From: Artemisia argyi
Taxonomy: Eukaryota > Streptophyta > Magnoliopsida > Asterales > Asteraceae
DNA: 64,000 nucleotides
Assembly (NCBI GenBank): GCA_030686995.1
Contig: CM060692.1
Span: 17,713,465 to 17,777,464, forward strand
Reading direction: 5' to 3'
In this document: positions 61,372-64,000 of the stretch, piece by piece
Numbering within the stretch: position 1 is the first letter of the stretch
How the letters are laid out: every line of letters begins with the position of its first letter
Made by a program: the position numbers and the translations under genes
The notes under the pieces: model-generated
Told to the model about the DNA's origin: nothing
Databases searched by the model: none
The model's input: only the letters and a program-made list of their open reading frames with translations

Positions 61372-61660
61372 TCAATCCAATCAATAGCTTACCTAGCTCA
61401 AGTCTAGGCCTCGCTCTATCATCAATCCAATAGCTTACCAAGTTTGGGACTAGGCCTCGCTCAACAATCCATCAACAGCTTACCTAGCTCATGTCTAGGC
61501 CTCGCTCAATAACCAATTCAATAGCTTACCTAGTTCGGGACTAGGCCTCGCTCTATAACCAAATTAATGGCTTACCTAGTTCGGGACTAGGCCTCGCTCT
61601 ATAACCAAATCAATAGCTTACCTAGTTCGGGACTACGCCTCGCTTAATCCTACCTAGTTC
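61372..61660. repeat. 46-bp tandem repeat in the nested LTR, six copies
   Basis: TAGGCCTCGCT recurs at about 61405, 61451, 61495, 61541, 61587 and 61633 (the last as TACGCCTCGCT). Each is preceded by AGCTTACCTAG-type sequence. The period is 46 bp, with one unit about 2 bp shorter. Confidence 0.9.
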
Positions 61661-63701
61661 TATAAGCATAGCAAGTTTTAAATAAATAAAGCGATAATAG
61701 TCCATATAAAACATTTGCACGTTTCTCACCCCAAGTATTGAAAACATAGTTCAAGAGTAAAAAGTGGGGCTATGACTCACCTCAAGTCCAGAAATCCTCA
61801 AAAGAAACGATATAAGAAAGACGTAAGTAATCTCAAGCAACTCACATAACGGCGACCACAGACTCGGCACTTCCTAACAATATTAAGCTCGTTCAGAAAT
61901 CATTTCCTCAAAATCAAATATTCCCATTCCCGAACGTATTCCATTTTACTTTCCAAAAATATTCATTTCTCGAATTAACTTCATATTAATTTGAAGTTCG
62001 ACGTTTGGTATCCATACGGGTGGAGGGTCGACACAACTCAAACCAAAAGGCCACAACAAACAAAATAATAAACAACTATAGGTCTAATGTTAGCCCAACA
62101 TATTATTTAAATAATTATCGAAGCTTATTAAATCTGTCGATTTAGTAATCTCCCATATTTATTTACGTAATATATCGTTCCAAGATTATACCCAATCTAA
62201 AGCACATTGCACATAAGTTTCTATTGGATATATATCGTAGTCCAATGAATTCCCTATATATATCGTCGAATCGGCCAAATTCCACGAGCCATATAGTAAT
62301 TTATCACCCTAAAATATATACCACATCCTATGGGCGTCGTGGGATACGATGCCCATTAATATACTCATTTTATATCGTCAAATAACTCGATCTAGAATAA
62401 GTCACTCGATATATAAAATGTTTATATTAATCGTCATATATCCGTTACAACACGAAAGTCACAATATAAAGCCCACTTGGACTTTAAAGACCCACAATTC
62501 GTATAACTCGATAAGTTTCTAATTTATAAACAAAATCACACTTTTAATTATTATTTACCCGACTTATGTTCCGCCATTATTTATATAATTATTATTTATA
62601 ACAATAGTCCGACATTTATTACACTATTTGCATAGTATAATAACTATCGTCTTATTATTATACGTTTACTCGTGATCGTTTTATTATTAATATACGCATT
62701 TACATATATACATATACGTTTAACACGTCTATATACGTATATAAACGATTATATTCTTAATAATATTATTACGAGTATTATTTTTTTATATCGATTTTTA
62801 AATATTTATCGAGTCATAGAATTTGGTCACATGTCCGAGTCATGACCCTCGGCTCATAGTCCAAGTCCAAAATAATAAGAATCAAGTCACAAATAAATAT
62901 ATCAACTCCGTCCAAACAATCCCATATACACGTGCTACAACATGAGGGTCCGACTACGGCACCCAACTAACCTATCTCCGTCATCTAATTGACCGTCTCA
63001 CAATCGGTCCCCAATTCCATACTCGTCAACACAACTCCAAATCCAAATACAAGTAAACCCATGTCCAAAGCTTCGGTCCAACATATGCCACAACATGAAA
63101 TATTAACACAATATTAACCAAAACCAAATATACCAATATTACGGGTCGACCTACCAAGTCAAACCCGGGTCAACTACGAGACCACAAATCATAAGAATCA
63201 ACCTCACCCGAGACCTTTTGGTCTCGGCTAGCTCAAAAGAGCCATTCGACCAAAACAGCCCGCGAGGTGGGGTGTCGGCCGAGAATCAAAACAACAACAA
63301 GAACAAGTCGAGAGCAACTAATCACCAAGAATCAATCATAACCGAACCATAACACCTCCAAGACTCTCAACCGAGTCGAGGAGTAATCACACCGAGACCT
63401 TGGGTCTCGGTCGAGCTCAATACGAGCCACAACCCAAACCAAACGCATCCAAAAATTCAAATCCGAGCACCACACAATCAAGAATCGACCCCCATGGATA
63501 CCAAACTCATTTTTTTATATCAAAACCCATTTTCATTTCGAATTTTAACATCCCAAAATATCAAGATTCAATTCGGGTTCGACTCAAAATAGTCAAACCC
63601 GACACAAAACTCACGTTTTCTCACCTTCAAATCGAATGATAACCAAGAAAAATGATGGTGTGGTGGCGTGTGGTGTGTGGTGCGGCGGTATCACTAAAAA
63701 C

Positions 63702-63717
63702 GGGGGGGGGGGGGGGG
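63702..63717. repeat. poly(G) run of 16
   Basis: Uninterrupted G on the + strand, rare in such AT-rich DNA. Length may be unreliable because homopolymers are sequencing-error prone. Confidence 0.9.
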
Positions 63718-64000
63718 AGAGGTGCGTGTTTCACACCACAAGAACAAGGAGATGATGGTGAGTATTTTGATGGTGGTGGTGTTGTGTGGAAGTCGGCGGT
63801 TGTGGTGTTTTGAGGGTGGCAGCTGGCGGCTAGGATGAGGGAGGAGAAGGGTGGATTTGATTTTTATTATAATGAGGGTTAGGGTTAGGGGAGAAGGGTT
63901 AAATACCCAAATTTTGCACATAGGTCCCTCAAGTTTCACTTTTCCAAAACTAGCCACAAATACTTTAATAATTAGTGAACTCTTTTTAATCGGTTTTCCC

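Larger units (their letters stand above)
60897..64000 (-). mobile_element. second gypsy LTR, minus orientation, nested in LTR 3 and running off the window
   Basis: Read on the minus strand it ends ...ATTTTGGGGGTGTTACA at 60897, the same kind of end as LTR 1. It contains the matching upstream order of words near its 3' end (CTCACCAGCGAAAGCTGAC, then TTCTCAGGTA). Its own start lies beyond 64000, so it is over 3.1 kb long. No PBS, tract or target duplication can be checked. The + strand frame at 63400-63639 and the minus frame at 63694-63957 are LTR sequence and show no motif. Confidence 0.7.

Noticed and set aside
61372..61660. Regular spaced repeats as a CRISPR-like array
   Set aside because: Units are contiguous 46-bp tandem repeats without unique spacers, inside a plant LTR.
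63870..63892. Telomere-like GGGTTAGGGTTAGGG
   Set aside because: Only about three imperfect units, of the TTAGGG and not the usual plant TTTAGGG type, inside an LTR.

Overview
This window looks like gene-poor plant nuclear DNA. It is AT-rich, its genes have GT-AG introns, and it is packed with LTR retrotransposons, PIF/Harbinger, CACTA and Stowaway elements, fold-back MITEs and microsatellites. The daisy family (Asteraceae) is my best guess. The main reason is the long charged, lysine/glutamate-rich reading frame at 10-1731, just upstream of a copia LTR, a kind of tail I associate with Asteraceae copia elements. That attribution is from recall and was not checked by a search.

Layout. 1-2.3 kb: the 3' end of a + strand Ty1/copia element. 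2.3-8.6 kb: one minus-strand LTR with a primer-binding site, followed by a long non-coding internal region (LARD-like). 8.6-9.1 kb: the broken N-terminal part of an F-box gene. 9.1-21 kb: mostly intergenic sequence with MITEs, a degenerate coiled-coil gene and a Stowaway element. 21.7-23.6 kb: a PGRL1-like pseudogene split by the end of a CACTA transposon. 25.3-27.4 kb: a two-exon Hsp70 gene with a shortened, abnormal C-terminus. 28.0-32.0 kb: an eight-exon minus-strand gene with KH-like domains and a Gly/Tyr-rich tail ending in a CaaX box. 32.8-36.6 kb: a decayed PIF/Harbinger transposase gene, next to a separate PIF/Harbinger element that carries only the Myb/SANT-type ORF1 and still has its TIRs and TAA target duplication.

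36.9-38.05 kb holds a cluster of fold-back MITEs. 38.1-46.0 kb is a direct segmental duplication with F-box genes. One copy is intact, one is stopped by a nonsense codon, and a third 3' fragment lies between them. Copy A also carries a block of about 1.4 kb with a satellite that copy B lacks. 46.2-48.4 kb is a complete, very young LTR element with only a gag gene and a perfect 5-bp target duplication. 48.75-60.9 kb is a Tekay-like gypsy array arranged LTR-internal-LTR-internal-LTR, with a period of 4605 bp. Its middle LTR is a recombinant joint. From 60.9 kb to the window end, a second gypsy LTR in the opposite orientation is nested inside the third LTR.

Only the Hsp70 gene, the KH/CaaX gene, one F-box gene and the gag gene appear to be intact coding units. 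Everything else is mobile DNA or gene remnants. Intron boundaries are my reading of GT/AG sites that keep the frame open; no transcript evidence was available.
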